NCBI RefSeq assembly: GCF_000227295.1 | Contig: NZ_JH165054.1 | Span: 2,123,577-2,187,576, forward strand | DNA from: Cutibacterium avidum ATCC 25577 | Lineage (GTDB): Bacteria > Actinomycetota > Actinomycetes > Propionibacteriales > Propionibacteriaceae | Reading direction: 5' to 3' | Length of the DNA: 64,000 nucleotides | Notes under the pieces: generated by a model | Seen by the model: only the letters and a program-made list of their open reading frames with translations | What the model was told of the DNA's origin: nothing | Databases searched by the model: none | Made by a program: the position numbers and the translations under genes | Shown: positions 57,057 to 64,000 of the stretch, one piece after another | Position numbering within the stretch: position 1 is the stretch's first letter | Layout of the letters: each line of letters begins with the position of its first letter

Positions 57057-57823
57057 GAGATCACCCCGGCGAGAATGAGCATGGGAAGTGCGCCGTTGCA
57101 CACCACGATGGCCAGTGCGATGAGCAGGCCAATCACCGTCCAGACGGCGCGGAGACGACGGCCGGTTCCGCCGAAGTCATTGATGGTGTTGCGCACGCCT
57201 TGGCAGATGTGCAACCCGATGATGATCATGACGACGGTGTAGAAGATCGCCATCCACGGCCGCGACAGACTGGCGATGAGGTTCTGGTACGCGGTGATCT
57301 GGATGTCAGGAGTTCCCTCGTTGACCGGCCCCTGGAAGGACGCGGACGCGACACCCTTACCCAAGGTCAGGTCAAGGATGTGCACCACGACGAAGGCCAA
57401 GATGACGATGCCCGACAGCACCATCGTGCGGGCCCCCCATCCCAACGCCTTCATGTTGTGCCGGGAAAACTTTCCGCGGGCTCGTCGACCCCTTGCCCAG
57501 ATCGTCAGACCGGCCCACACATGCAGGACCAGACAGACGAGCAGCACGATCCGGAAGCACCACAGCACCCCACCTATGGGGAACAGTGGGTACAGGACCG
57601 TGCGGAGAAACTCCGCGTAGGCGTTGTAGTCGTCTGCGCCCATGAAGGCCTTGAGGTTTCCGACCATGTGCACGAAGACGAACAACGCGAAGATCGTCCC
57701 CGTGATGGCCATGATCAATTTCAGTGTGACGTTGGAGGGACGCGCTGCGCTGCGCGCACGAATGGCCACGGCATCCCCCCCGCGCTCAAGTTCACGTCGC
57801 TCTCGAACGTCAGGCACGCTCAT
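57053..57823 (-). CDS. sdhC: Succinate dehydrogenase cytochrome b subunit
   Basis: Type B single-chain di-haem anchor (256 aa) with five membrane helices. Candidate haem histidines lie in FVHMVGNLK, LVLHVWAGL, RHNMKALG, VVVHILDL and IGLHICQG. First gene of sdhCAB. ATG 57823. Confidence 0.93.
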   Translation of the reverse strand: MSVPDVRERRELERGGDAVAIRARSAARPSNVTLKLIMAITGTIFALFVFVHMVGNLKAFMGADDYNAYAEFLRTVLYPLFPIGGVLWCFRIVLLVCLVLHVWAGLTIWARGRRARGKFSRHNMKALGWGARTMVLSGIVILAFVVVHILDLTLGKGVASASFQGPVNEGTPDIQITAYQNLIASLSRPWMAIFYTVVMIIIGLHICQGVRNTINDFGGTGRRLRAVWTVIGLLIALAIVVCNGALPMLILAGVIS

Positions 57824-57887
57824 GGAGTCATCACCCTTTCACTGCTGTCCGAACAGCTTAAAGGACGACGTTTTCCTAAGACGCACC

Positions 57888-57922
57888 GGGGCCGGGATAC
57901 CTGAGATGGATACCCCGGCCCC
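57888..57922 (-). terminator. Terminator of glyS
   Basis: GGGGCCGGG and CCCCGGCCCC pair across a 16-base interval, 31 bases after the glyS stop on the minus strand and ahead of sdhC. Confidence 0.6.
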
Positions 57923-57952
57923 ACTGTCAGTCGGATTGGTCTGACCAGAGGA

Positions 57953-59344
57953 TCAGCAGCCGAGCAACCTCCCGGCGAGGAACTCCTCGACCTTGTCGAT
58001 GGCAATGCGTTCCTGAGCCATGGTGTCACGGTCCCGCACCGTCACAGCATTGTCGTCAAGACTGTCAAAGTCCACAGTGACACAGAACGGAGTACCAATC
58101 TCATCCTGACGACGGTAACGCTTACCAATGGCCTGAGCATCGTCGAAGTCAACGTTCCACCGCTGACGCAGGCGAGCCGCCAGATCACGAGCCTTCGGAG
58201 ACAAATCAGAGTTACGGCTGAGCGGCAGCACAGCAGCCTTGACCGGCGAAAGACGCGAATCCAGCTTCAGGACAGTACGCTTATCAACCCCACCCTTGGC
58301 ATTCGGAGCCTCATCCTCGGTGTACGCGTCAACCATGAACGCCATGAGCGAACGCGTAAGACCAGCCGCCGGCTCAATAACATAAGGCAGATAACGCTTG
58401 TTGTTGGCCTGGTCGTAGTAGGACAGGTCCTTGCCAGAATGCTTCGAATGGGTACCCAGGTCGAAATCGGTGCGATTGGCGATGCCCTCGAGCTCGCCCC
58501 AGTCGGAACCGACGAACCCGAACTTGTACTCGATGTCGACGGTACGCTTCGAGTAGTGGGAGAGCTTCTCCTTGGGGTGCTCGTAGTGACGCAGATTGTC
58601 CGGGTTGATACCGAGGTCGGTGTACCAGGCAGTGCGGTTGTCAATCCAGTACTGGTGCCACTCCTCGTCGGTGCCGGGCTCGACGAAGAACTCCATCTCC
58701 ATCTGCTCAAACTCACGGGTGCGGAAGATGAAGTTCCCGGGGGTGATCTCGTTGCGGAAGGACTTACCGGTCTGAGCAATGCCGAACGGCGGCTTCTTAC
58801 GAGCGCTGGTGAGCACGTTCTGGAAGTTCACGAAGATACCCTGGGCGGTCTCGGGACGCAGGTAGTGCAGACCAGACTCGTCCTCGACCGGGCCGAGGTA
58901 AGTCTTGAGCATCATGTTGAAGTCACGGGGCTCGGTCCACTGGCCCTTGTTGCCACAATTGGGACAGTTGATCTCCTCCAGAGGGACGGAGTCCGGATCG
59001 TCGATCCCGTGCTTGGCGGCGTGGCCTTCTTGAAGGTGGTCGGCGCGCATGCGCTTGTGGCAGGAGAGGCACTCGGTCAACGGGTCATTGAAGACGCCGA
59101 CGTGGCCGGACGCGACCCACACATCGCGGGGCAGGACGACCGACGAGTCAAGGCCGACGACGTCGTCACGACAGGTGACCATGTAACGCCACCACTGCCT
59201 CTTGATGTTCTCCTTGAGCTCGACGCCGAATGGGCCGTAATCCCAGGCTGCGCGGGTGCCGCCGTAAATCTCGCCGCAGGGGAACACGAATCCGCGACGC
59301 TTGCAAAGGTTGATGACGTTGTCGAGTGTGCTGGTGGAGGCCAC
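57953..59344 (-). CDS. glyS: Glycyl-tRNA synthetase (dimeric type)
   Basis: Class II alpha2 glycyl-tRNA synthetase (463 aa). Catalytic motifs 2 and 3 are in [24 protein letters not shown] and [10 protein letters not shown]; a zinc-like Cys set is in CLSCHKRM…CPNCGNKG; an anticodon-binding domain closes the protein. GTG 59344 with AAAGGGA; the frame open to 59467 has no similarity. Beside a Fur-type gene, as glyS and zur are close in mycobacteria. Confidence 0.95.
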   Translation of the reverse strand: MASTSTLDNVINLCKRRGFVFPCGEIYGGTRAAWDYGPFGVELKENIKRQWWRYMVTCRDDVVGLDSSVVLPRDVWVASGHVGVFNDPLTECLSCHKRMRADHLQEGHAAKHGIDDPDSVPLEEINCPNCGNKGQWTEPRDFNMMLKTYLGPVEDESGLHYLRPETAQGIFVNFQNVLTSARKKPPFGIAQTGKSFRNEITPGNFIFRTREFEQMEMEFFVEPGTDEEWHQYWIDNRTAWYTDLGINPDNLRHYEHPKEKLSHYSKRTVDIEYKFGFVGSDWGELEGIANRTDFDLGTHSKHSGKDLSYYDQANNKRYLPYVIEPAAGLTRSLMAFMVDAYTEDEAPNAKGGVDKRTVLKLDSRLSPVKAAVLPLSRNSDLSPKARDLAARLRQRWNVDFDDAQAIGKRYRRQDEIGTPFCVTVDFDSLDDNAVTVRDRDTMAQERIAIDKVEEFLAGRLLGC

Positions 59345-59583
59345 AGCCGTCCCTTTCTTCCAAGTCCTCATTGGAGTGGACACCCGGATGGTGTCCACGC
59401 GGGCAGCGCCACCGACGGATCTACATGTCCAGGCAGCGAGGCCATTGACCAGCCTACCGGTAACCACGCGGCAGCAATCACCACCAACCCCGCCTCGGAG
59501 CCGTCCGAGATGGTGCGCCCGGGGTCATCCACAAGACGCTGGGGTACATTTGAGGCAATTCCACGCCCAGCAGTGAGGTGATC

Positions 59584-59994
59584 ATGGTGGAGAATCGGCG
59601 GCGTACGACCAAACAGCGCCTTGCCATTCGTGCTCTGTTTGACGACGAGTCGTTCTTCCTCACTGCCCAGCAGGTCCACGACCAACTGAGGGAACGGGGG
59701 GACCAGGTCGGTCTGGCCACGGTCTACCGGAACTTGCAGACGATGGCCGAGGACGGCGAGCTCGATGCCATCCGCTCCGAGGATGGCGAGATGACCTACC
59801 GACGCTGTTCCTCAGCTCACCACCACCATCTGGTGTGCCGTAATTGCGGCAAGGCTGTCGAGATTGGCCCGGAGAAAATCCTGGAGGACTGGGCGCGCGA
59901 CATCGCTGCCAAGCACGGGTTCAGCGAGACCGGACACGAATTGGAGTTGTTCGGGATCTGCTCGGAATGCTCGACAAAGCGCGACAATTCCTAA
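59584..59994 (+). CDS. zur: Fur family regulator, probably Zur
   Basis: Metal regulator of 136 aa. Winged helix with TTKQRLAIRALF and VGLATVYRNLQTMAEDGELD, then metal ligands HHHHLVCRNCG and CSECS (structural zinc). The nearness to glyS and the Cys pairs suggest zinc-sensing Zur rather than iron-sensing Fur; not proven. ATG 59584 with GTGAGG. Its stop directly abuts the convergent response-regulator stop. Confidence 0.85.
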   Translation: MVENRRRTTKQRLAIRALFDDESFFLTAQQVHDQLRERGDQVGLATVYRNLQTMAEDGELDAIRSEDGEMTYRRCSSAHHHHLVCRNCGKAVEIGPEKILEDWARDIAAKHGFSETGHELELFGICSECSTKRDNS

Positions 59995-60669
59995 TCAGCG
60001 GCGCAGCCGCGGGGTGACGAGACCCAGCTCGCAGGCTCGCACCAGCACCTCGAGACGGCTTCGCACTCCCAGTTTCTTCGCCAGATGACCAATACGCTGT
60101 TTGACGGCAGACTCACTGAGGCACAGTTCTTCCGCGATGACAGCGTTCGACAGCCCCTCAGCGAGAAGCTTGAGGACGTCGTCGTCGGCGTTAGAGAGTT
60201 CCACCGGGTTCATGTCGACCTGACGAGGTGTTGCCTTACCCCCAACCTGGGCCGAGAAGGTCTCGACAACCCCTCGGGCGATCTCTGGTGAAACGGTCAC
60301 CTGACCGACCATGACGGCGCGTACCCCAGCGATGACGGCTTCGGGCTCGGACTCCTTGAGGAGATACCCGGCGGCACCGGCAAGGATGGCCTCGACGACG
60401 ATGTCCCGGCGGGCGAAGGTGGTCAGGGCGACGACGCGAACAGAAGGATGGCGGGAGACGATCATTCGGGTGGCCGTCAGACCGTCCATCTCAGGCATCT
60501 TGAGGTCCATGAGGACGACGTCGGGCAACAGCTGGTCAACGAGCTCGACGGCTTCACGACCGTTGGAGGCCTGACCGACGACCTCCATCTCCTCGACGCG
60601 GGAGAAATAGCCCGCGAGGGCCTGCCTCATGATCGGATGATCGTCAGTGACGACGAGTCGAACTGACAT
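59995..60669 (-). CDS. NarL/FixJ-type response regulator
   Basis: Response regulator of 224 aa: receiver domain with acidic pair DD 9–10, phospho-acceptor Asp55 in VLMDLKMPEMDG and Lys105; C-terminal LuxR helix-turn-helix (about 160–215, GLSNAVIAEELCLSESAVKQRIGHLAKKLG). SD AAGGAGG before the ATG. Divergent from the secreted peptide and the histidine kinase at 61130, its probable partner. Confidence 0.92.
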   Translation of the reverse strand: MSVRLVVTDDHPIMRQALAGYFSRVEEMEVVGQASNGREAVELVDQLLPDVVLMDLKMPEMDGLTATRMIVSRHPSVRVVALTTFARRDIVVEAILAGAAGYLLKESEPEAVIAGVRAVMVGQVTVSPEIARGVVETFSAQVGGKATPRQVDMNPVELSNADDDVLKLLAEGLSNAVIAEELCLSESAVKQRIGHLAKKLGVRSRLEVLVRACELGLVTPRLRR

Positions 60670-60892
60670 CGCACCTCCTTACGCTGGTTACCATCCTCGC
60701 ATGTCTGAGCAGTCCTCATGACAGCGGGTTCGACCCAGCGCCATTGACGAACAAATGATCACCGTCAGGCCACATTGCCGGCCATGTGCGCGGCCAACCG
60801 GCCCATGCGCACAGCATGTCGCTGCACGTGTCAGTGACATCCGCGCGACTCTCTGCATCCCGTTGTAGATGACCCCTCCGAAGGGATACATT

Positions 60893-61081
60893 GTGCCCAT
60901 GAAGAAAATCATCACCGGCATCGTGGCTGCCTTGGCAGTTAGCTCCTTCTCGATGGCAGCCCCCGCTCAGGCCTCCGCCGAGTCCACCCCTGTTCAGAAC
61001 GCCGTCAATACACAGCCAAAGGCACAAGTCAAGGGAATTATAGAAGGCTTGTGCGCCATCTATCCTAATTGGTGTGACTGA
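60893..61081 (+). CDS. Small secreted peptide precursor with C-terminal two-cysteine loop
   Basis: 62-codon ORF starting GTG CCC ATG; AAGGGA sits seven bases before the GTG. A lysine-led signal peptide (KKIITGIVAALAVSS) ends at the likely site AQA-S, leaving about 32–35 residues that end GLCAIYPNWCD; the two Cys are six residues apart and could form a loop. No known family. It lies between a response regulator and a histidine kinase, 48 bases before the kinase start, as peptide pheromones often do. Signalling role is inference; an antimicrobial or stress peptide is possible. Confidence 0.7.
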   Translation: MPMKKIITGIVAALAVSSFSMAAPAQASAESTPVQNAVNTQPKAQVKGIIEGLCAIYPNWCD

Positions 61082-61129
61082 TCCCATACCCAATATATAG
61101 GCCGTCTGGCCCATGGGGAAACGCATCAA

Positions 61130-62293
61130 ATGAATAGTGGTGCGTCTGGACGCCGCCTCATTCCCAAAGGGAGCAGTCGAACCTTTGGTATCACGGTTAC
61201 CGTCATCACTGTACTGGTGTTTTCCGGTGCGGACGATCTGCGTGTGGCTGTCGTAACTCACCGATGCGGCAGTACGATGATCTGGCTGGTAGCCACTTAC
61301 GTCTTCACCACAGTGGCTCTGCTGTGTTGGCAGCGTCCTGCACTACAGGAATTGCTACTGCTTGTCGGCCTGGTCAGTAGCGTCGCCGCGGAAAAGGTCG
61401 CATTTAGCATTCCTCTGTTGGTCGTGCTTGCATTCTTCGCCAGCCAACACGGTCTAAGACGCCATTTCATTCCGATTATTATCGGAGCCGCTGTTGTCAT
61501 GACCCGAGCGACTGCTCACGAAGAACGATGGGCTTCCATCCTATTGGTCGCAGGCCTCGCATGCGGAATCGGTGTCGGATTCGGCTCTGCATTCCGCTGG
61601 CTCGATCACCGCCGCAAGCAGGCGGAGAAACAAGCAGCTGACGCCCTCGAACAGGCAGCCCATGCCCACGAGGAAGAGCGCCAACAGTTGGCAGCCGAGC
61701 TCCACGATGTCGTGGCCAAGGATCTCACCGTCATCACCATGCTGGCGGGTTCCCTTCGTCTCAATACCGCTGACGAAGACGTCATCACGGCGTCGAAGTC
61801 CATTGAGACGACCTCCCGGACGGCCCTCGACGACCTTCAGCGCCTGCTCCTGGTGCTGCGAAACCAGAATCTTCCGCTGGTGTCCTCCCCCACCCACGAG
61901 GAGTCCGTCGAGGCCACCGTGGCAGCCATGGTGACGCGCCTTGAAACCTTGGGATGGCACGTCGACTGGTCGGTTGATTGCGAACCGATGCCAGTGAGTG
62001 TTTCCGACGCCGTCAACCGAATCCTCGACGAGTCGACCGCGAACGCGATCAAACACAATGGTCCGACCACGGCAAAGATTATTGTCAGAGACGATGGAGA
62101 TGACGTCGTCGTCACCGTCTCCAATCCGGTTACCGGATCCCAGATTGAACCCGTCCGTTCCACCGGGATGGGTATTGCGCGACTCAAGGAGCGGGTCTCC
62201 CTACTCCGTGGTGAGATCTCCATTGGTCTGCGCAATGGTTGGTGGATCGTCGATGCTCGGATCCCGCGCGCCAAACCCATTCGCGAAACCTGA
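61130..62293 (+). CDS. Sensor histidine kinase (HisKA_3 type)
   Basis: Membrane kinase of 387 aa. About five helices (20–160), a short coiled region, dimerisation and phospho-acceptor domain with His192 in AAELHDVVAKDL, then the HATPase domain (STANAIKHN N-box and TGMGIARLKERV G-box). Very little sits outside the membrane, typical of kinases that sense small peptides or membrane stress. Cotranscribed probably with the peptide ORF; pairs with the NarL-type regulator. Confidence 0.9.
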   Translation: MNSGASGRRLIPKGSSRTFGITVTVITVLVFSGADDLRVAVVTHRCGSTMIWLVATYVFTTVALLCWQRPALQELLLLVGLVSSVAAEKVAFSIPLLVVLAFFASQHGLRRHFIPIIIGAAVVMTRATAHEERWASILLVAGLACGIGVGFGSAFRWLDHRRKQAEKQAADALEQAAHAHEEERQQLAAELHDVVAKDLTVITMLAGSLRLNTADEDVITASKSIETTSRTALDDLQRLLLVLRNQNLPLVSSPTHEESVEATVAAMVTRLETLGWHVDWSVDCEPMPVSVSDAVNRILDESTANAIKHNGPTTAKIIVRDDGDDVVVTVSNPVTGSQIEPVRSTGMGIARLKERVSLLRGEISIGLRNGWWIVDARIPRAKPIRET

Positions 62294-62319
62294 TACTCCG
62301 TACAAGAACACACAAACAT

Positions 62320-62342
62320 GAGGCCGACATCACGCCGGCCTC
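62320..62342. terminator. Terminator after the histidine kinase gene
   Basis: GAGGCCG/CGGCCTC arms with a nine-base loop, 26 bases after the kinase stop. Confidence 0.55.
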
Positions 62343-62359
62343 CCGCTATCTCTGACAGC

Positions 62360-62698
62360 TCAGAACAGTCCAGCGTTCTGATAGTTATTCGTGTCGTTCC
62401 AGGTCCACTTCTAGGAATTGATGTCCTGGTCATTCCACGTGGTTCGGTCGTCAGGAAGGCGACCAGCCTGGGTGAGCGGCATCTCCCAGTCAGTGGTGCT
62501 GGTCGTCTCGAAGGCCTCATAGGGCTTGAAGGTGTCCCCCCATCCCGGGGAGATCACGGCGCGGTAGTCGTCCTGCTTGCACACCGGATGGGTGCTGAGC
62601 AGATTGGCTTTCACTGGACCGCTGGTGTCGGTGTGGATGATCGGCACGTTGTGATTAACCGTAGAAGTGTCGTCGTAGCCACCGCAGGTGGCCAGAGG
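62360..62698 (-). pseudogene. Lipoprotein gene remnant
   Basis: Minus-strand frame opening with LATCGG, a typical lipobox end, but with no signal peptide: an in-frame TGA comes two codons before it, directly behind the recO stop. About 90 residues follow, then a TAG, after which the same frame continues for 19 codons, KWTWNDTNNYQNAGLF, to TGA (62360). The similar TWND patterns on both sides of the TAG suggest one broken gene. No family recognised. Confidence 0.55.
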
Positions 62699-62715
62699 TC
62701 AGGCTCCAGACCGGG

Positions 62716-63456
62716 TCAACGCTCCAGGAATGGCATCGAACGCAGTCCTCGATCCATGTGCCAGGACACGAAGGCGGCGACGAGCCCCGATCCTTCCCGG
62801 ATCCTCGGCCACGTCACCTCACGGGTGGCAGGCCAGTCCCCCACCAGCAGCGCCTGCAGGTAGGCGATCGTCTCTTCATGGGGATGTGGCGTGCCCGGTG
62901 GCTGACAGTTGATGCAGACCACTCCGCCCAGGCTGGGCGAGAACCCAGGGTGCGGGCCGGGAGCTCCGCAGCGGACGCAATCGACCAGATCCGGGGCATA
63001 TCCCGACGCCGACAAGGATCGCAACAAGTAGGAGTCCAACACCATCTCAGGTGGACGTGGGCCGTCAGTCGTCCCCCGGCCAAGAACCCGCAGCGCACCG
63101 GCGAGCAAGCGATACTGGGCCGGGGCAGGCTCCCGATCCACCGGGACCAGGTGATCGGCGGCCTCGACCATGACCTCTGCGGCCGTGAAGAGCCCATAGT
63201 CCTGACGCAGTGGCGCGGAATATGGGTGAAGGCATTCCACCTGAGCGACGACGTCAAGGTTTCGCCCCTGCACCAACTGCAGATCGACGAGGTTGAAAGG
63301 GTCCAACCGGGCCCCGAACTTGCTGGAGGTGCGTCGGACACCTCTGGCTACTGCGCGAATCTTGCCGTGTTCCCGCGACAGCATGGAGACGATGCGATCG
63401 GCCTCACCCAGCTTGTGTGTGCGCAGGACGACGGCTTGATCGCGGTAGGTGGGCAT
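62716..63456 (-). CDS. recO: DNA repair protein RecO
   Basis: RecO (246 aa), helping RecR load RecA in recombinational repair. N-terminal OB fold (AVVLRTHKLGEADRIVSMLSREHGKIRAVARG), then a helical domain with zinc-type cysteines CVRCG and CINC. Start ATG 63456 aligns with the family; the upstream extension is not conserved. Confidence 0.94.
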   Translation of the reverse strand: MPTYRDQAVVLRTHKLGEADRIVSMLSREHGKIRAVARGVRRTSSKFGARLDPFNLVDLQLVQGRNLDVVAQVECLHPYSAPLRQDYGLFTAAEVMVEAADHLVPVDREPAPAQYRLLAGALRVLGRGTTDGPRPPEMVLDSYLLRSLSASGYAPDLVDCVRCGAPGPHPGFSPSLGGVVCINCQPPGTPHPHEETIAYLQALLVGDWPATREVTWPRIREGSGLVAAFVSWHMDRGLRSMPFLER

Positions 63457-63599
63457 GACACCTATTGTCTCCCAGTCACGGTGTGCAGCCGAAAATGCTC
63501 CGCGCAAAACTGCCATGCCTGGCCTCTCAGGGTGTCCGCCGACTCTGAGCATGCCCCCACCCAGTAACGTTGTTGCGACCCCCCACCAGGAGAAGCCTC

Positions 63600-64000
63600 A
63601 TGAATACCTTTGTCGCGCTGCTCGGCAGCGTGTGGTACCTGGTGCTCGTGGCAGCCGTCAGTCCGGTCATGATCCTCAATGCCAGCGCCGCTGTGCATGG
63701 CCAGAAACAGAACCATGGTTGGGCCTTCGTGTCGGGGGCCGGGCTGGTGCTCGGCGCCATTGGCATCACGAGTTTTGGCTTGCTTGGAAGTGCCGCCACC
63801 GACTTCGCATCCCGTCAGCTGGCTTCCCACGCCGTCGACCGTGTACTGGGCATTCTGCTCTTCCTCTTCGGCTGTTATCTGGCGTGGAAGAAATGGGGAT
63901 CCCATCGCGTCCAGAAATTCCGACACAAGAAATCGTCAGGTCCGCGATCCACGGGTGCGCACGGCATGTTCACCTGGGGTGCTCTCGGCATGGCCACCAA
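63600..64000 (+). CDS. Membrane protein, possibly GAP/Sap family, partial
   Basis: ATG with SD AGGAGAAG opens a frame that runs off the right edge after 133 codons. Three membrane helices are visible (about 5–30, 40–62, 78–96), followed by a basic loop and the start of another helix. The VAAVSPVMILNASAA start with a Pro in the first helix recalls the GAP family of small exporters, but that is only a guess. Confidence 0.6.
   Translation, partial: MNTFVALLGSVWYLVLVAAVSPVMILNASAAVHGQKQNHGWAFVSGAGLVLGAIGITSFGLLGSAATDFASRQLASHAVDRVLGILLFLFGCYLAWKKWGSHRVQKFRHKKSSGPRSTGAHGMFTWGALGMAT

Noticed and set aside
54915-57242. 775-codon open frame opposite sdhA
   Set aside because: Same antisense artefact; sdhA motifs are all on the minus strand.
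60716-61261. 181-codon minus-strand frame over the peptide and kinase start
   Set aside because: Antisense to the better supported peptide and kinase genes and no recognisable motif.

Overview
This window looks like chromosome from a propionibacterium, most likely the Cutibacterium/Propionibacterium group. It is GC-rich with frequent GTG starts and ATGA/GTGA gene overlaps. The gene order is actinobacterial: aceE–PucR-type regulator–fabD-fabH-acpP-fabF–DUF3145, DUF3052 beside aceE, and a dusB-dgt-dnaG block. It also carries a BluB–CobT fusion of the kind known from Propionibacterium, and a sdhCAB operon. I cannot name the species. No rRNA, phage, insertion sequence or CRISPR array was seen.

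Layout. 1–3.9 kb: pyrimidine operon pyrR-pyrB-pyrC-carA (minus strand; carA runs off the left edge) behind a PyrR-type RNA leader. 3.9–7.5 kb: YghZ-type aldo-keto reductase and a GH3 beta-glucosidase. 7.6–19.5 kb: pyruvate dehydrogenase E1, a PucR-type regulator and the FASII cluster, interrupted by an AT-richer sugar transporter, a NifX-like protein and a ketopantoate reductase. 19.6–26.4 kb: YggS, a MoxR–DUF58–VWA–VWA operon and a divergent Ser-rich membrane protein with a HAD phosphatase. 26.5–29.4 kb: secreted lipase, a CAT-anticodon tRNA and an ArsB/SLC13-type permease. 29.4–36 kb: biotin genes (bioA-bioD plus an APC permease), PLP synthase pdxST and divergent pdxR. 35.9–38.5 kb: thiosulfate importer–TusA–cysK operon preceded by a short ORF ending in a polycysteine tract. 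38.6–41.3 kb: trehalose genes otsB/otsA and tRNA-Asn. 41.4–47.8 kb: conserved hypothetical, sigma factor, dnaG, FetB-like permease, dgt, dusB. 47.9–54.1 kb: BluB–CobT fusion, NrtR-type regulator and nadABC. 54.2–59.3 kb: sdhCAB and glyS. 59.6–64 kb: Fur/Zur regulator, a NarL-type response regulator and histidine kinase flanking a small secreted two-cysteine peptide, a lipoprotein remnant, recO, and the start of a membrane protein.

A theme of the window is cofactor and amino-acid supply (pyrimidine, biotin, PLP, NAD, B12 lower ligand, cysteine), each behind a local candidate switch: PyrR leader, BioQ-like operator, PdxR-like tandem sites, NrtR-like palindrome, polycysteine leader peptide. The least explained items are the polycysteine leader ORF (38363–38455) and the secreted peptide/two-component cluster (59995–62293). 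Both are inferences from sequence and need experimental or comparative tests.
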